From Mesorhizobium sp. Root102 (GTDB taxonomy: Bacteria; Pseudomonadota; Alphaproteobacteria; Rhizobiales; Rhizobiaceae): DNA of 64,000 bases. This document shows, piece by piece, positions 49,643-59,827 of this stretch. Location of the stretch: assembly GCF_001425625.1 (NCBI RefSeq), contig NZ_LMCP01000002.1:186001-250000 (forward strand). Reading direction: 5' to 3'. A model generated the notes under the pieces. It was not told the DNA's origin. It worked only from the letters and a program-made list of their open reading frames with translations, and made no database searches. A program made the position numbers and the translations under genes. Position 1 is the stretch's first letter. Each line of letters starts with the position of its first letter.

Positions 49643-50179
49643 TCATCTTGCTTTCGCTCGTTGCGCCAGGAACTCGACTTCCAGCCGCCATGTCGCGCCG
49701 TCGTCGTGCGAGCGCTCGCCGAGCCAGCGGAAGCTGCCTTCGGTGATGCGGGAAAAACTCCAGCGCACCGATGTACCAGTGCCGTCGGCGCCCACTTGCA
49801 CGATCGTGTCGCCCTCGGCGCGGCCGAGCTGGCGGCTAAAATACTGGTTGCGCGGGTCGCTCCAGAAGATGTGCCAGGCATCCGCGCCGGGATCGTAGAC
49901 GCGCAGCGTCGTGCCATAGAAAGTCCATTTGCCGAGCGAAGGCTGGGAGCCAGCGTCCCGCGCGGGCAGGATCCAGACATCCTGGATGGCCCGGCCTTCC
50001 AACACCCAGCCGAAATGCACCTCGCCACGCCCGGTCAGCACCGTGCCGTCCTCGAGATGGCGCGAGGCGTCGAACGTCCAGGCGCCGACGAAGCGGCCGT
50101 AGAGGCTCAGTTTTTCAGCAAGCCCTTCTGCTGGTCCGGAGCTGTGCAGGGCTTCGGCAAACGAGGATTGGTCGAACAT
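49643..50179 (-). CDS. Conserved hypothetical protein, DUF1579/lipocalin-like
   Basis: A 178-residue cytosolic protein. Residues 28-160 show a beta-rich pattern (LYGRFVGAWTFDASRHLEDG, GRGEVHFGWVLEGRAIQDVW, WTFYGTTLRVYDPGADAWH, FRWLGERSHDDGATWRLEVEF) that resembles DUF1579/THAP4-like beta-barrels and may bind a hydrophobic or heme-like ligand. This is inference; I cannot assign function. It is divergent from the AraC-type regulator with an 85-bp gap and followed by the VOC gene. Confidence 0.65.
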   Translation of the reverse strand: MFDQSSFAEALHSSGPAEGLAEKLSLYGRFVGAWTFDASRHLEDGTVLTGRGEVHFGWVLEGRAIQDVWILPARDAGSQPSLGKWTFYGTTLRVYDPGADAWHIFWSDPRNQYFSRQLGRAEGDTIVQVGADGTGTSVRWSFSRITEGSFRWLGERSHDDGATWRLEVEFLAQRAKAR

Positions 50180-50264
50180 GGTTCCGGTCTCTTGTTGTCA
50201 GGAGACCGAGAGCAGTAGGCGGTGACGGGGTTCAGGGCTTGGGAAAAATTGCTATATTCCGGTC

Positions 50265-51107
50265 ATGACAGCGACCACGCACACGCTCGCATCCGGACCC
50301 GGCTGGCACGTGACGGATGTGATCTGCACGGCCGGCGCCGGCGACCGGCCGTTCGAGGAAGCGCATCAGGATTTCTGCGTCGCTGCGGTCACCAGCGGCA
50401 CGTTCCGCTACCGTGCCCAACAAGGCACGGCGATGCTGGCGCCCGGCGCGCTCCTGCTCGGCAATCCCGGCACATGTTACGAATGCGGGCACGAGCATGG
50501 CAGCGGCGACCGTTGCCTCTCGTTCCATTTCGGTCCGTCCTACATGGAACGGATCGTGGCTGGCGTATCGGGCGCCAGGAAGCTGGCTTTCGAGGCGCCC
50601 CGGCTGCCGCCTTTGCCGGTCCTGGCGCCACTGCTGGCCGAGGCGGAAACCGCGCGCGATGTGGCCGACAACGGCGCCTTCGAGGAACTTTCCCTGCGCA
50701 TGGCCGGAGCTGCCGTGGCTACAGCCTCTGGTGCTACGCATGCCAGGGGCGCACCAAGCCGTCGCGATCAGAAACGGGTTGCCGAGGCCGTACGGCGGAT
50801 CGAACTGGACGCCGACGGATCGGTCTCGCTTTCGGCGCTTGCCGATGAAACAGCGACCAGCCCCTACCATTTCCTGCGCATCTTCCGGCAGGTCGCGGGC
50901 ATGACGCCCTATCAGTTCCTGCTCAAGACGCGGCTGCACAGGGCCGCGGTGCGGCTGCGCATGTCTGACGATGCGATCTCGGCGATCGCCTTCGAGGCCG
51001 GCTTCAACGATCTGTCGACCTTCAACCGTCGCTTTCGGCGGATCATGGGGGAGACGCCGGGCCAGTTTCGCACCCGCCGTGGCACACCGGCCGTTCCCGT
51101 CTCGTGA
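50265..51107 (+). CDS. AraC-family transcriptional regulator
   Basis: A 280-residue regulator. The N-terminal half is a cupin-like sensor with a short Cys-rich segment (NPGTCYECGHEHGSGDRCLSF), and residues about 170-275 are the two-HTH AraC DNA-binding domain with AVRRIELDADGSVSLSALADE, SPYHFLRIFRQVAGMTPYQFL and AIAFEAGFNDLSTFNRRFRRIMG. Divergent placement suggests it controls the hypothetical/VOC gene pair. A Cys/His-rich sensor segment raises the possibility of metal or thiol sensing, but this is unproven. Confidence 0.9.
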   Translation: MTATTHTLASGPGWHVTDVICTAGAGDRPFEEAHQDFCVAAVTSGTFRYRAQQGTAMLAPGALLLGNPGTCYECGHEHGSGDRCLSFHFGPSYMERIVAGVSGARKLAFEAPRLPPLPVLAPLLAEAETARDVADNGAFEELSLRMAGAAVATASGATHARGAPSRRDQKRVAEAVRRIELDADGSVSLSALADETATSPYHFLRIFRQVAGMTPYQFLLKTRLHRAAVRLRMSDDAISAIAFEAGFNDLSTFNRRFRRIMGETPGQFRTRRGTPAVPVS

Positions 51108-51309
51108 ATCGGCCCAGTGCTCGCAAAGGCAGTCACGCAGGCTTTTGCCTCAGTGCGGCGAAAACCGCCTTGGCCATATCGTCGCAATCAGTGGTATCCA
51201 TTTGAAATTACCACCAAAAATGACACTGGAAAAATGCCCGACATGTTGGAGTTTCAGTCTTGCTTCCTATATAAGCACCAAGTGATTCCTGATTAGATTG
51301 TGATCCGAT

Positions 51310-54114
51310 TTGACCGACCAGAAGACACCGCGCGGCGCCGACGACGGCCCCACCGGCATCGAGCCGATATCCATCGTCGAGGAGATGCAGCGTTCCTATC
51401 TCGATTACGCCATGAGCGTGATCGTCAGCCGCGCGCTGCCCGACGTGCGCGACGGTCTGAAGCCGGTGCATCGCCGCATTCTCTTCGCCGCCCATGAGAG
51501 CGGTTACCACTGGAACCGCAAGTATGTGAAGTCGGCGCGTCCGGTAGCCGACGTGATGGGTAAATACCATCCGCATGGCGACGCTTCCATCTATGACGCC
51601 TTGGTGCGCATGGCGCAGGACTGGTCGCTGCGCGTGCCGTTGATCGACGGACAGGGCAATTTCGGCTCCATCGACGGCGATCCGCCGGCGGCGATGCGCT
51701 ACACGGAAGCGCGGCTGACCAAGGTCGCGCACGAGCTTCTGGAGGATATTGACAAGGATACTGTCGATTTCCAGGACACTTACGATGCCTCGGGCAGCGA
51801 ACCGAAGGTTCTGCCGGCACGTTTTCCCAATCTTCTGGTCAACGGCTCGGGCGGCATCGCCGTCGGCATGGCGACCAACATCCCACCGCACAATCTCGGC
51901 GAAATCTGCAACGGCGCGATCGCCATCATCGACAATCCGGCGATCGACCTGCCGGCGCTGATGGAGATCATCCCGGGGCCGGATTTCCCGACCGGCGCCA
52001 TCGTGCTTGGCCGTTCCGGCATCTACAGCGCCTATTCGACCGGCCGCGGCTCCATCGTCATGCGCGGCAAGGTCAACATCGAACAGCGTGGCAACGACCG
52101 CGAGTCGATCATCATCACCGAAGTTCCCTACCAAGTGAACAAGTCGTCGATGATCGAGAAGATGGCTGAACTGGTGCGCGACAAACGCATCGAGGGCATT
52201 TCCGACATTCGCGACGAGAGCGATCGCCAGGGCTACCGGGTCGTCATCGAATTGAAGCGCGACGCGGTTGCCGACGTCATCCTCAACCAGCTCTATCGCT
52301 TCACGCCGCTGCAGACCTCTTTCGGCGCCAATATGGTGGCGCTGAATGGCGGCAAGCCGGAACTGCTGACGCTGACCGACATGCTGAAGGCGTTCGTCAC
52401 CTTCCGCGAGGAGGTGATCACCCGGCGGACGAAATTCCTGCTGCGCAAGGCGCGCGACCGCGCCCATGTGCTGGTCGGTCTCGCCATCGCCGTCGCCAAC
52501 ATCGACGAGGTCATCAAGCTGATCCGCACCGCGCCGGATCCCCAGACGGCGCGCGAGCAGTTGATGGAGCGGCGCTGGCCCTCCGGCGACGTCGAATCGC
52601 TGATCCTTCTGATCGACGATCCGCGCCATCGCATCAACGAGGACGGCACCTACAATCTGTCCGAGGAGCAGGCGCGCGCCATCCTCGAACTGCGCCTGCA
52701 GCGCCTGACCGCTCTTGGCCGCGACGAAATCGCCGATGAGTTGAACACGATCGGCGCCGAAATCATTGATTATCTGGACATTTTGTCTTCCCGCGCGCGC
52801 GTCCAGCAGATCGTCAAGGACGAGCTTGCCGCCGTGCGCGACGAGTTCGGCACGCCACGCCGCACCGAGCTCACCGATGGTGGGGCGGACATGGAAGACG
52901 AGGACCTGATCCAGCGCGAGGACATGGTCGTGACGGTGAGCCATTCCGGCTACATCAAGCGCGTGCCGTTGTCGCTCTACCGGGCGCAGCGCCGCGGCGG
53001 CAAGGGCCGCTCCGGCATGTCGACCAAGGAAGAGGATTTCGTCACCCGGCTGTTCGTGGCCAACACGCACACGCCGGTGCTGTTTTTCTCCTCGCGCGGC
53101 ATCGTCTACAAGGAAAAGGTCTGGCGCCTGCCGATCGGCAATCCGCAGTCACGCGGCAAGGCGCTGATCAACATGCTACCGCTGGAGCAGGGCGAGCGCA
53201 TCACCACCATCATGCCGCTGCCCGAGGACGAGACCAGTTGGGGCGATCTCGACGTGATGTTCGCCACCACGCGCGGCACCGTGCGCCGCAACAAGCTTTC
53301 CGACTTCGTCCAGGTCAACCGCAACGGCAAGATCGCCATGAAGCTGGAGGAGGAGGGCGACGAGATCCTCGGCGTCGAGACCTGCACCGACAATGACGAC
53401 GTGCTTCTGACTGCCAGTTCCGGTCAGTGCATCCGCTTTTCGGTCGGCGACGTGCGCGTCTTCCAGAGCCGCAACTCGGTCGGCGTGCGCGGCATAACCA
53501 TGGCCGAGACCGACCGCATCATCTCGATGTCCGTGATCGAGAATGTCGATGCGCCGCCAGCCGAGCGCGCGGCCTATCTCAAGCGGGCGGCGGCCGAACG
53601 GCGGCTTGCCGCCGGAATCGCTGCCGGCGAAGAGGAAGAGATCGCGCTGACCAATGAAGAGGTTGGCGAGGAGACCGAGCTTTCCGACGAGCGCTACGAG
53701 TTCCTCAAGGCTCATGAGAAGTACGTGCTGACGGTGACCGAATTCGGCTACGGCAAGCGCTCTTCGTCCTATGATTTCCGGCTGACCGGACGCGGCGGCA
53801 AGGGCATCCGCGCCACCGACGTCTCGAAGGTAGCCGAGATCGGCCGGCTGGTGGCGACGTTCCCGGTCGGCAATGACGACCAGATCATGCTGGTATCGGA
53901 TGGCGGCACCGTCATCCGGGTTCCGGTCAACGGCATCCGTTTCGCCAGCCGCGCCACCAAGGGCGTGACCATCTTCAACACGGCTGAAGGTGAAAAGGTG
54001 GTTTCGGTCGAGCGGATCTCGGAACCGCAATCGGACGAAGAAAGCGAAGAGACGGTCGAGGGCGCTGTTGATGCCGCTGCGGCGCCGGATGCTGGTCCGG
54101 AGGGGACCGACTAA
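51310..54114 (+). CDS. gyrA: DNA gyrase subunit A
   Basis: A 934-residue type II topoisomerase subunit. It starts at TTG ([12 protein letters not shown]). The catalytic Tyr131 lies in [10 protein letters not shown]; the quinolone region has [15 protein letters not shown], with Ala92 at the position of E. coli Ser83 and Asp96 at Asp87. The GyrA-box QRRGGKG distinguishes it from ParC. The C-terminal beta-pinwheel contains a long acidic, Ala-rich insert (about residues 765-795), as in other alphaproteobacteria. Length is greater than the E. coli protein because of this and the N-terminus. Confidence 0.97.
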   Translation: MTDQKTPRGADDGPTGIEPISIVEEMQRSYLDYAMSVIVSRALPDVRDGLKPVHRRILFAAHESGYHWNRKYVKSARPVADVMGKYHPHGDASIYDALVRMAQDWSLRVPLIDGQGNFGSIDGDPPAAMRYTEARLTKVAHELLEDIDKDTVDFQDTYDASGSEPKVLPARFPNLLVNGSGGIAVGMATNIPPHNLGEICNGAIAIIDNPAIDLPALMEIIPGPDFPTGAIVLGRSGIYSAYSTGRGSIVMRGKVNIEQRGNDRESIIITEVPYQVNKSSMIEKMAELVRDKRIEGISDIRDESDRQGYRVVIELKRDAVADVILNQLYRFTPLQTSFGANMVALNGGKPELLTLTDMLKAFVTFREEVITRRTKFLLRKARDRAHVLVGLAIAVANIDEVIKLIRTAPDPQTAREQLMERRWPSGDVESLILLIDDPRHRINEDGTYNLSEEQARAILELRLQRLTALGRDEIADELNTIGAEIIDYLDILSSRARVQQIVKDELAAVRDEFGTPRRTELTDGGADMEDEDLIQREDMVVTVSHSGYIKRVPLSLYRAQRRGGKGRSGMSTKEEDFVTRLFVANTHTPVLFFSSRGIVYKEKVWRLPIGNPQSRGKALINMLPLEQGERITTIMPLPEDETSWGDLDVMFATTRGTVRRNKLSDFVQVNRNGKIAMKLEEEGDEILGVETCTDNDDVLLTASSGQCIRFSVGDVRVFQSRNSVGVRGITMAETDRIISMSVIENVDAPPAERAAYLKRAAAERRLAAGIAAGEEEEIALTNEEVGEETELSDERYEFLKAHEKYVLTVTEFGYGKRSSSYDFRLTGRGGKGIRATDVSKVAEIGRLVATFPVGNDDQIMLVSDGGTVIRVPVNGIRFASRATKGVTIFNTAEGEKVVSVERISEPQSDEESEETVEGAVDAAAAPDAGPEGTD

Positions 54115-54184
54115 GTCCGGCACCCAGGTTTTGACATGGCAACGCCCGGCCCATCGGCCGGCGCGGCAGCACGTTTAGGCTTTA

Positions 54185-54337
54185 TCAGTAGTGGCGATAC
54201 GGCTTGCGGGGGCCGAAGCCTTCGAAGCGCTTGGTGTTTGCCTTGACGCGGACGCGTTGTGCCTCCTGATGCAGCCCAAATACGGTGGCGATCAGCATGG
54301 CGACGGTCATTGCGGTGGCGAGCATGTAGATCAGCAT
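54185..54337 (-). CDS. Small membrane protein of 50 residues
   Basis: Reads MLIYMLATAMTVAMLIATV at the start, one transmembrane helix, then a basic tail (RVRVKANTKRFEGFGPRKPYRHY). AGGAG lies eight bases before the ATG. The composition fits a single-pass inner-membrane peptide with a positive cytosolic tail. It lies between gyrA (convergent) and coaD (divergent). I cannot give a function. Confidence 0.65.
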   Translation of the reverse strand: MLIYMLATAMTVAMLIATVFGLHQEAQRVRVKANTKRFEGFGPRKPYRHY

Positions 54338-54531
54338 GTGCGTGTTCTCCTGCGCCTAACAACGGATAGATGGGATTTTGGTTTCATCTTATTAAGGTGC
54401 AACCTAGTGAACGCTGCGTGAAGGCTTCGTGATCAGCGTGTTCATCTGTCGTTCATGCGCCGGAAAAGGTTCACGGCCGGCGCGCCAATCGGATTTGCCT
54501 TTGCGAGAGAGGCTCGCTAGAAGCACCTGCC

Positions 54532-55032
54532 ATGACTGAACGCATCGCCCTCTATGCTGGCTCCTTCGACCCGCTGACCAACGGCCATCTCGATGTGCTG
54601 AAGGCGTCGCTGGCGGTGGCCGATATCGTTTATGCGGCGATCGGCATCCATCCGGGCAAGCGACCGCTGTTTTCCTTCGAGGAGCGGGTGAAGCTGATCG
54701 AGACGGCGACGAAGGCGGAATTCGGCAGCGACGGCGCCCGCATCAAGGTCGTCGCCTTCGACGGGCTGGTCATCGAGGCGGCCAGGAAGCAGGGCGCCTC
54801 GATCATGATCCGCGGCCTGCGTGACGGCACCGATCTCGACTATGAGATGCAGATGGCCGGCATGAACGAGACCATGGCGCCTGAACTGCAGACGGTTTTT
54901 CTACCCGCCAGCCCTTCCGTGCGCACCATTACCGCCACACTTGTCCGGCAGATTGCCTCGATGGGAGGCGACATCCGCCCCTTCGTGCCGGCGGCTGTCG
55001 CTGGCGCGCTCACCGCCAAATTCAAGAAATAA
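54532..55032 (+). CDS. coaD: Phosphopantetheine adenylyltransferase
   Basis: Joins ATP to 4'-phosphopantetheine to form dephospho-CoA, the fourth step of coenzyme A synthesis. The 166-residue product has [19 protein letters not shown] at the N-terminus (the H-x-G-H type nucleotidyl-transfer motif appears as NGHLD), the substrate segment [21 protein letters not shown], and the C-terminal [14 protein letters not shown]. Length is standard. It is followed by a pair of cyclophilin genes on the same strand. Confidence 0.95.
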   Translation: MTERIALYAGSFDPLTNGHLDVLKASLAVADIVYAAIGIHPGKRPLFSFEERVKLIETATKAEFGSDGARIKVVAFDGLVIEAARKQGASIMIRGLRDGTDLDYEMQMAGMNETMAPELQTVFLPASPSVRTITATLVRQIASMGGDIRPFVPAAVAGALTAKFKK

Positions 55033-55048
55033 GACCCCGGAGACAGAT

Positions 55049-55636
55049 ATGCAGCTGAAAAAGCTCGCCTCGTTCCTCGTTGTGCTTGCCGGTCTTGTGA
55101 CCGCGTCGGTCTCGGCTTTCGCCGCCGACCCGGAAAACACCATGATCATCACGCTGAAGGACGGCGACGTCACCATTGCGCTGAGGCCCGATCTCGCGCC
55201 CAAGCACGTCGCCCAGATCAAGAAGCTGGTGCGCCAGGGCGCCTATGACAACGTCGCCTTTCACCGCGTCATCGACGGCTTCATGGCGCAGACCGGCGAC
55301 GTCAAGTTCGGCAATATGAAGAAGGGTTTCAGCGCCGAGGCCGTCGGCACCGGTGGTTCCGATCTGCCCGACCTGCCGGCCGAATTCTCGCAGACCGAAC
55401 ACTACAAGCGCGGCGTGGTCGGCATGGCCCGCTCGCAAGACCCCAACTCCGCCAATTCGCAGTTCTTCATCATGTTCGCGCCGGCGCCGCCGCTCGATGG
55501 CCAGTACACCATCGTCGGCAATGTCGTCAGCGGCATGGAGCTGGTGGACCACATCAAGAAGGGCGACCAGGCGGACAACGGCACGGTCAGCGACCCGGAC
55601 CGGATGATCAAAGTGCGCATCGCCGCCGACAAATAA
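55049..55636 (+). CDS. Periplasmic peptidyl-prolyl cis-trans isomerase (cyclophilin type)
   Basis: A 195-residue exported cyclophilin. The start at 55049 (MQLKKLASFLVVLAG) gives a signal peptide cleaved after AFA at about residue 25; the longer frame from 54941 lies inside coaD. FHRVIDGFMAQTGD, FIMFAPAPPLDGQYTIVGNVVSGMELV and ANSQFF are catalytic and fold motifs (the active Arg is in FHRV). It follows coaD by 16 bp and precedes a second, cytosolic cyclophilin by 27 bp, a duplicated pair that covers two compartments. Confidence 0.92.
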   Translation: MQLKKLASFLVVLAGLVTASVSAFAADPENTMIITLKDGDVTIALRPDLAPKHVAQIKKLVRQGAYDNVAFHRVIDGFMAQTGDVKFGNMKKGFSAEAVGTGGSDLPDLPAEFSQTEHYKRGVVGMARSQDPNSANSQFFIMFAPAPPLDGQYTIVGNVVSGMELVDHIKKGDQADNGTVSDPDRMIKVRIAADK

Positions 55637-55663
55637 CTCTGTTTTCTCAAAAGGATATCTGAC

Positions 55664-56176
55664 ATGGCCGAAATCAAGGACCGCGAGAACGCGCTCATCA
55701 TGGAAACGACCAAGGGGAAGGTCGTCATCGAACTTTTCCCCGACCTGGCGCCCGGCCATGTCTCCCGCATCAAGGAACTGGCCCGCGAAGGCGCCTATGA
55801 CGGCGTGGTCTTCCACCGCGTCATCGAGGGCTTCATGGCGCAGACCGGCGACGTCAAGTTCGGCAATTCCTCGAAACCGACATTTGCTCCATCCCGCGCG
55901 GGCATGGGCGGCTCAGAAAAGCCGGACCTAAAGGCTGAATTCTCCAACGCCAACCATGGCCGCGGCACCTGCTCGATGGCCCGTTCGCAGAACCCGAACT
56001 CGGCCAATTCGCAGTTCTTCATCTGCTTCGACGATGCCGCCTTCCTCAACCGTCAGTACACGGTCTGGGGCCAGGTCATCGAAGGCATGGACAATGTCGA
56101 CAAGATCAAGCGCGGCGAGCCGGTGCAGGACCCCGACAAGATCGTGTCGCTGAAGGTCGCGGCCGACGTCAAGTAA
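55664..56176 (+). CDS. Cytosolic peptidyl-prolyl cis-trans isomerase (cyclophilin type)
   Basis: A 170-residue cyclophilin without signal peptide. FHRVIEGFMAQTGDVKFGN, ARSQNPNSANSQFFICF, and YTVWGQVIEGMDNVDKIK align with the periplasmic paralogue upstream over the whole domain. It probably arose by tandem duplication. The usual active Arg and Phe/Gln residues are present. It speeds proline isomerisation in protein folding. Confidence 0.92.
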   Translation: MAEIKDRENALIMETTKGKVVIELFPDLAPGHVSRIKELAREGAYDGVVFHRVIEGFMAQTGDVKFGNSSKPTFAPSRAGMGGSEKPDLKAEFSNANHGRGTCSMARSQNPNSANSQFFICFDDAAFLNRQYTVWGQVIEGMDNVDKIKRGEPVQDPDKIVSLKVAADVK

Positions 56177-56188
56177 GGGTAATCGACA

Positions 56189-56638
56189 ATGATGGGCGTC
56201 GTCTGGTCGCTTCTCGGCATCCTGTCCGGCGCCTTCATTGCCATTCAGGCGCCGATCAATTCGCAGCTGGCGCGCGGCCTGGGTCTCCCGGTCGCGGCGG
56301 CTGCGTTTTCGTTCCTGTCGGGCGCGCTCGTGCTCGGCATCATCTCCGTTGCGGTGGTGAAGCTGCAAGGCATCTCGCTCGACTGGAAAGCGCCGGCGCC
56401 CTGGCTGTTCGTGGCTGGCGGCATGCTCGGCGGCTTCTATGTCACGCTGTCGACGATTCTCACGCCACGCATTGGCGCCGCCGCGCTGATGGCGTTTCTG
56501 GTCGCCGGCCAGTTGCTGGCTGGCATGCTCATCGACCGCGTCGGCTTCCTCGGCGTCGCGGTGCGTGAAATCTCGCTCGGCCGCGTCGCCGGCGCGGTGC
56601 TGCTGCTGGCGGGAGCGCTGCTCGTCCGGCTCTACTGA
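56189..56638 (+). CDS. DMT-family-type membrane protein (YdcZ/DUF606)
   Basis: A 149-residue inner-membrane protein with five hydrophobic helices ([33 protein letters not shown], and others) with [13 protein letters not shown], typical of DUF606. The family is half the length of EamA transporters and probably works as a dimer. The transported substrate is unknown. The TGA stop overlaps the ATG of queA (TGATG). Confidence 0.87.
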   Translation: MMGVVWSLLGILSGAFIAIQAPINSQLARGLGLPVAAAAFSFLSGALVLGIISVAVVKLQGISLDWKAPAPWLFVAGGMLGGFYVTLSTILTPRIGAAALMAFLVAGQLLAGMLIDRVGFLGVAVREISLGRVAGAVLLLAGALLVRLY

Positions 56639-57726
56639 TGCGCGTCGATCTCTTTGACTTCGACCTGCCGGAGGAGCGCATCGCGCTTCGTCCAGCAGAG
56701 CCCCGCGACAGCGCCAAGATGCTGGTGGTCAAACCCGGCGAAGGGCTGGACGACCGCGGGGTTGGCGACCTGCCATCCTTGCTGAGGGCCGGCGACGTAC
56801 TGGTGTTCAACGACACCAAGGTCATTCCGGCGCAGCTCAAAGGCATCAGACGGCGCGGCGAGGCGGCGGCGCAAGTCGAGGCCACGCTGCACATGCGCAT
56901 GGCGCCGGACCGCTGGCTGGCCTTCATGCGGCCGGGCAAGCGCATCGCCGCAGGCGACCGCATCCATTTCGGCCATGACGGCAATTCCTGTTTCCTCGGT
57001 CAGCTCGACGCCACCGTGATCGAGAAAGGAGAGGGCGGCGAGGCGCTGCTCGGCTTCGACCTGTCGGGACCTTTCCTCGACGAGGCGCTGCATGCGGTCG
57101 GCCACATTCCGCTGCCGCCCTATATCGCTTCGAAGCGCGACGACGACGAACGCGACCGCGCCGACTACCAGACCATCTATGCCCGGGAGGAAGGCGCCGT
57201 CGCGGCACCGACAGCAGGCCTGCATTTCACGCCGGAGCTTTTTGCAGCGCTTGACGCCAAGGGCATCGAACGCCGCTTCGTCACCTTGCATGTCGGCGCC
57301 GGCACGTTCCTGCCGGTGAAGGCGGACGACACCGCCGACCACAAGATGCATGCAGAGACCGGTTCGGTCAGTGAGGCCGCTGCGGACGCCCTGAATGCCG
57401 CAAGAGCAAGGGGCGGGCGCATCGTTGCTGTCGGCACGACCTCGCTGCGCCTGCTGGAGAGCGCCGCCCTGGCAGATGGCACGCTCGCCGAATGGTCCGG
57501 CCCGACCGACATCTTCATAACGCCCGGCTATCGCTTTCGCACCGCCGACATGCTGATGACCAATTTCCATCTGCCGCGCTCGACGCTGTTCATGCTGGTT
57601 TCGGCCTTCAGCGGCCTCGACACGATGCGTGCGGCCTATGCGCATGCGATCGAGAACCGCTACAGATTCTATTCCTATGGCGACGCAAGCCTGCTTTTTC
57701 GGGCGGAGACGAGCGATGGACGATGA
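56638..57726 (+). CDS. queA: S-adenosylmethionine:tRNA ribosyltransferase-isomerase
   Basis: Adds the ribosyl-derived ring to preQ1 at the tRNA wobble base, forming epoxyqueuosine. The 362-residue product has [22 protein letters not shown], the family N-terminus, [36 protein letters not shown] and the C-terminal [18 protein letters not shown]. Length is normal. It is coupled to the upstream membrane-protein gene and overlaps the following 89-residue gene by 11 bp, then tgt follows, making a queuosine operon. Confidence 0.95.
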   Translation: MRVDLFDFDLPEERIALRPAEPRDSAKMLVVKPGEGLDDRGVGDLPSLLRAGDVLVFNDTKVIPAQLKGIRRRGEAAAQVEATLHMRMAPDRWLAFMRPGKRIAAGDRIHFGHDGNSCFLGQLDATVIEKGEGGEALLGFDLSGPFLDEALHAVGHIPLPPYIASKRDDDERDRADYQTIYAREEGAVAAPTAGLHFTPELFAALDAKGIERRFVTLHVGAGTFLPVKADDTADHKMHAETGSVSEAAADALNAARARGGRIVAVGTTSLRLLESAALADGTLAEWSGPTDIFITPGYRFRTADMLMTNFHLPRSTLFMLVSAFSGLDTMRAAYAHAIENRYRFYSYGDASLLFRAETSDGR

Positions 57727-57985
57727 TCTCGAGAGCCTGGACCGCGATGCCCTGATCGCGGAGGTGAAAAAACTGCGCGCCGGCATTCGCCAGCATCGCG
57801 ATGCGACCGGCCATGATCTGTGCTGGCATCACCCCGATCTGTGGGACCTTCTGCCGGAAAAAACCGAACCGGCAATCGCCGTGCCACCCTGGCCCAAATT
57901 CATGCGCGGCTGCATCCACTACCGCCAGTCGCTCGACAAGCAGGCACCGGGCGCTCCGGTCCACGACAAGGAATTCAATGGCTAA
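57716..57985 (+). CDS. Small protein of unknown function between queA and tgt
   Basis: An 89-residue product ([20 protein letters not shown]). Residues 1-30 form a charged helix and the rest has [16 protein letters not shown], then [13 protein letters not shown], with two Cys and several His that could bind a metal. It overlaps queA by 11 bp and tgt by 8 bp, so it is translated with them. I do not recognise the family; co-location suggests a link to queuosine or to tRNA. Confidence 0.72.
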   Translation: MDDDLESLDRDALIAEVKKLRAGIRQHRDATGHDLCWHHPDLWDLLPEKTEPAIAVPPWPKFMRGCIHYRQSLDKQAPGAPVHDKEFNG

Positions 57986-59108
57986 GCCGTTCAGCTTCAA
58001 GGTTCTGGCGACTGACGGCAAGGCGCGGCGCGGTGTGATCGACATGCCGCGCGGTGAAATCCGCACGCCGGCCTTCATGCCGGTCGGCACCGGCGGCACC
58101 GTCAAGGCGATGTATATGGACCAGGTGCGCGGTGTCGGCGCCGACATCATCCTGGGCAACACCTACCATCTGATGCTGCGGCCCGGCGCCGAGCGCGTGG
58201 CGCGGCTCGGCGGCTTGCACGAATTCGCCCGCTGGCCGCATCCGATCCTGACCGACAGCGGCGGCTTTCAGGTGATGTCGCTGTCGAAGCTGAGAAAGCT
58301 GACCGAAAAGGGTGTCACCTTCCGCTCGCATATAGACGGCGCCGCCTACGAGATGTCGCCGGAGCGCTCGATCGAGATTCAAGGATTGCTCGATTCCGAC
58401 ATCCAGATGCAGCTTGATGAATGCACGGCGTTGCCGGCTGAGACGAAGGAGATCGAGCGCGCCATGGAGTTGTCGCTGCGCTGGGCCGAGCGCTGCAAGA
58501 CGGCGTTCGGCGACCAGCCGGGCAAGGCGATGTTCGGCATCGTGCAAGGTGGTGACAATGCAGCGCTGCGGGTGCGTTCGGCGCAGGCGCTGAGCGCGAT
58601 GGAACTGAAGGGCTATGCCGTTGGCGGCCTTGCCGTTGGCGAGCCGCAAGCAGTGATGCTCGAAATGCTCGACATCACCTGTCCGGAACTGCCAGCAGAC
58701 AAACCGCGCTATCTGATGGGCGTCGGCACGCCGGACGATATCCTGAAATCGGTGGCGCGCGGCATCGATATGTTCGACTGCGTTATGCCGACGCGGGCCG
58801 GCCGGCACGGTCTTGCCTATACAAGGCGCGGCAAGGTCAATCTGCGCAACGCCCGCCATGCCGACGATCCGCGCCCGCTCGATGAGGAAAGCGACTGCCC
58901 GGCCGCCCGGGACTATTCGCGCGCCTATCTGCATCATCTGGTGCGCTCGCAGGAAGCGCTTGGCGCCATGCTTTTGACGTGGAACAACCTTTCCTACTAC
59001 CAGAAACTGATGCAGGACATCCGCGCCGGGATCGAGGCCGGCACCTTCGAGGCGCGCGGCGCAGAAATCACCGAGGGCTGGGCGAGGGGCGATATCCCGT
59101 TGCTGTGA
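57978..59108 (+). CDS. tgt: tRNA-guanine transglycosylase, zinc-site-degenerate
   Basis: A 376-residue enzyme exchanging guanine 34 for preQ1. The start at 57978 ([19 protein letters not shown]); the open frame to 57801 is upstream coding. Catalytic Asp lies in [10 protein letters not shown], and the nucleophile Asp in [14 protein letters not shown]. The zinc site C-x-C-x2-C...H is replaced by Ser305, Cys307, Ala310 and Asn336 (E. coli C302, C304, C307, H333). The rest of the C-terminus ([13 protein letters not shown]) is conserved, so the protein is not a broken copy. Overlaps the previous gene by 8 bp. Confidence 0.94.
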   Translation: MAKPFSFKVLATDGKARRGVIDMPRGEIRTPAFMPVGTGGTVKAMYMDQVRGVGADIILGNTYHLMLRPGAERVARLGGLHEFARWPHPILTDSGGFQVMSLSKLRKLTEKGVTFRSHIDGAAYEMSPERSIEIQGLLDSDIQMQLDECTALPAETKEIERAMELSLRWAERCKTAFGDQPGKAMFGIVQGGDNAALRVRSAQALSAMELKGYAVGGLAVGEPQAVMLEMLDITCPELPADKPRYLMGVGTPDDILKSVARGIDMFDCVMPTRAGRHGLAYTRRGKVNLRNARHADDPRPLDEESDCPAARDYSRAYLHHLVRSQEALGAMLLTWNNLSYYQKLMQDIRAGIEAGTFEARGAEITEGWARGDIPLL

Positions 59109-59112
59109 GGCC

Positions 59113-59532
59113 TCAGGTGCTGAGCGAATTCGACGCGCGCAGGCTGCAGCCGGTGATCTGGAATGTGCCGTCGGGCTGTTGCTGCAACGTGTAGACGGCC
59201 TCGTAGTCCTTGCCGTCGGGGCCGACGATCAGCACCTGCTGGACGATCGAACCCGGAGCCGTCTCCTCGACCTTGCCGAAGGAATAGGTCCGCGGCCTGC
59301 GCACCGGCGGGTAGCCGTTTGCCACCATGTTCATGAAGGCGTCGACGGTCGGGAAAATCCGTTTCACATTCGGGGCGGCGAAGCTGTAGGCAGTGACGCC
59401 GTCATTGGCGATGAGGGCCTTCAACTGACCGTCAATGACGGACTGTCCTGCCTTGATCTCGGCATCACCGCCGAATGCCAACGACGCGCAGAGGAATGGA
59501 ACGACTGCGAATGCGAAAAAGGCGCGGCGCAT
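59113..59532 (-). CDS. DUF4864-family exported protein
   Basis: A 139-residue secreted protein. The signal sequence is MRRAFFAFAVVPFLCASLAFG, cleaved near residue 21. IDGQLKALIANDGVTAYSFAAPNVKRIFP and FMNMVANGYPPVRRPRTYSFG are the DUF4864 landmarks; YTLQQQPDGTFQITGCSL ends the domain. The function is unknown. It converges on tgt, with 4 bp between the stops. Confidence 0.85.
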   Translation of the reverse strand: MRRAFFAFAVVPFLCASLAFGGDAEIKAGQSVIDGQLKALIANDGVTAYSFAAPNVKRIFPTVDAFMNMVANGYPPVRRPRTYSFGKVEETAPGSIVQQVLIVGPDGKDYEAVYTLQQQPDGTFQITGCSLRASNSLST

Positions 59533-59827
59533 GGCCTGTCTCCGTTGTCCCGCGAAATATCCTCAAAAACAGTGCTGTCCGAGGACGCATCATAACATAC
59601 GCTTGGCAGCGCATTGCGGTTTCAGCGATTGCGATTATTCGCCAGCGCGGGGTACGCCGGCCCTAGCGGTCGGCGGCAGGCTGTTCAAGCGCGGCAGGCC
59701 GGTGGCAGAGCTGCAAGAGGTGGTAGCCCAGGTCCGAGCCGGCTGAGCATTCATTCCAGCGCTTGAAAGCCCGCCTCCAGTCTGCCAGAAGGGCCGCTTG
59801 GACTTGGACGTTTAGCGGGACGAAGCC

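Noticed and set aside
51208-53070. 620-residue minus-strand open frame opposite gyrA
   Set aside because: GyrA is unambiguous on the + strand.
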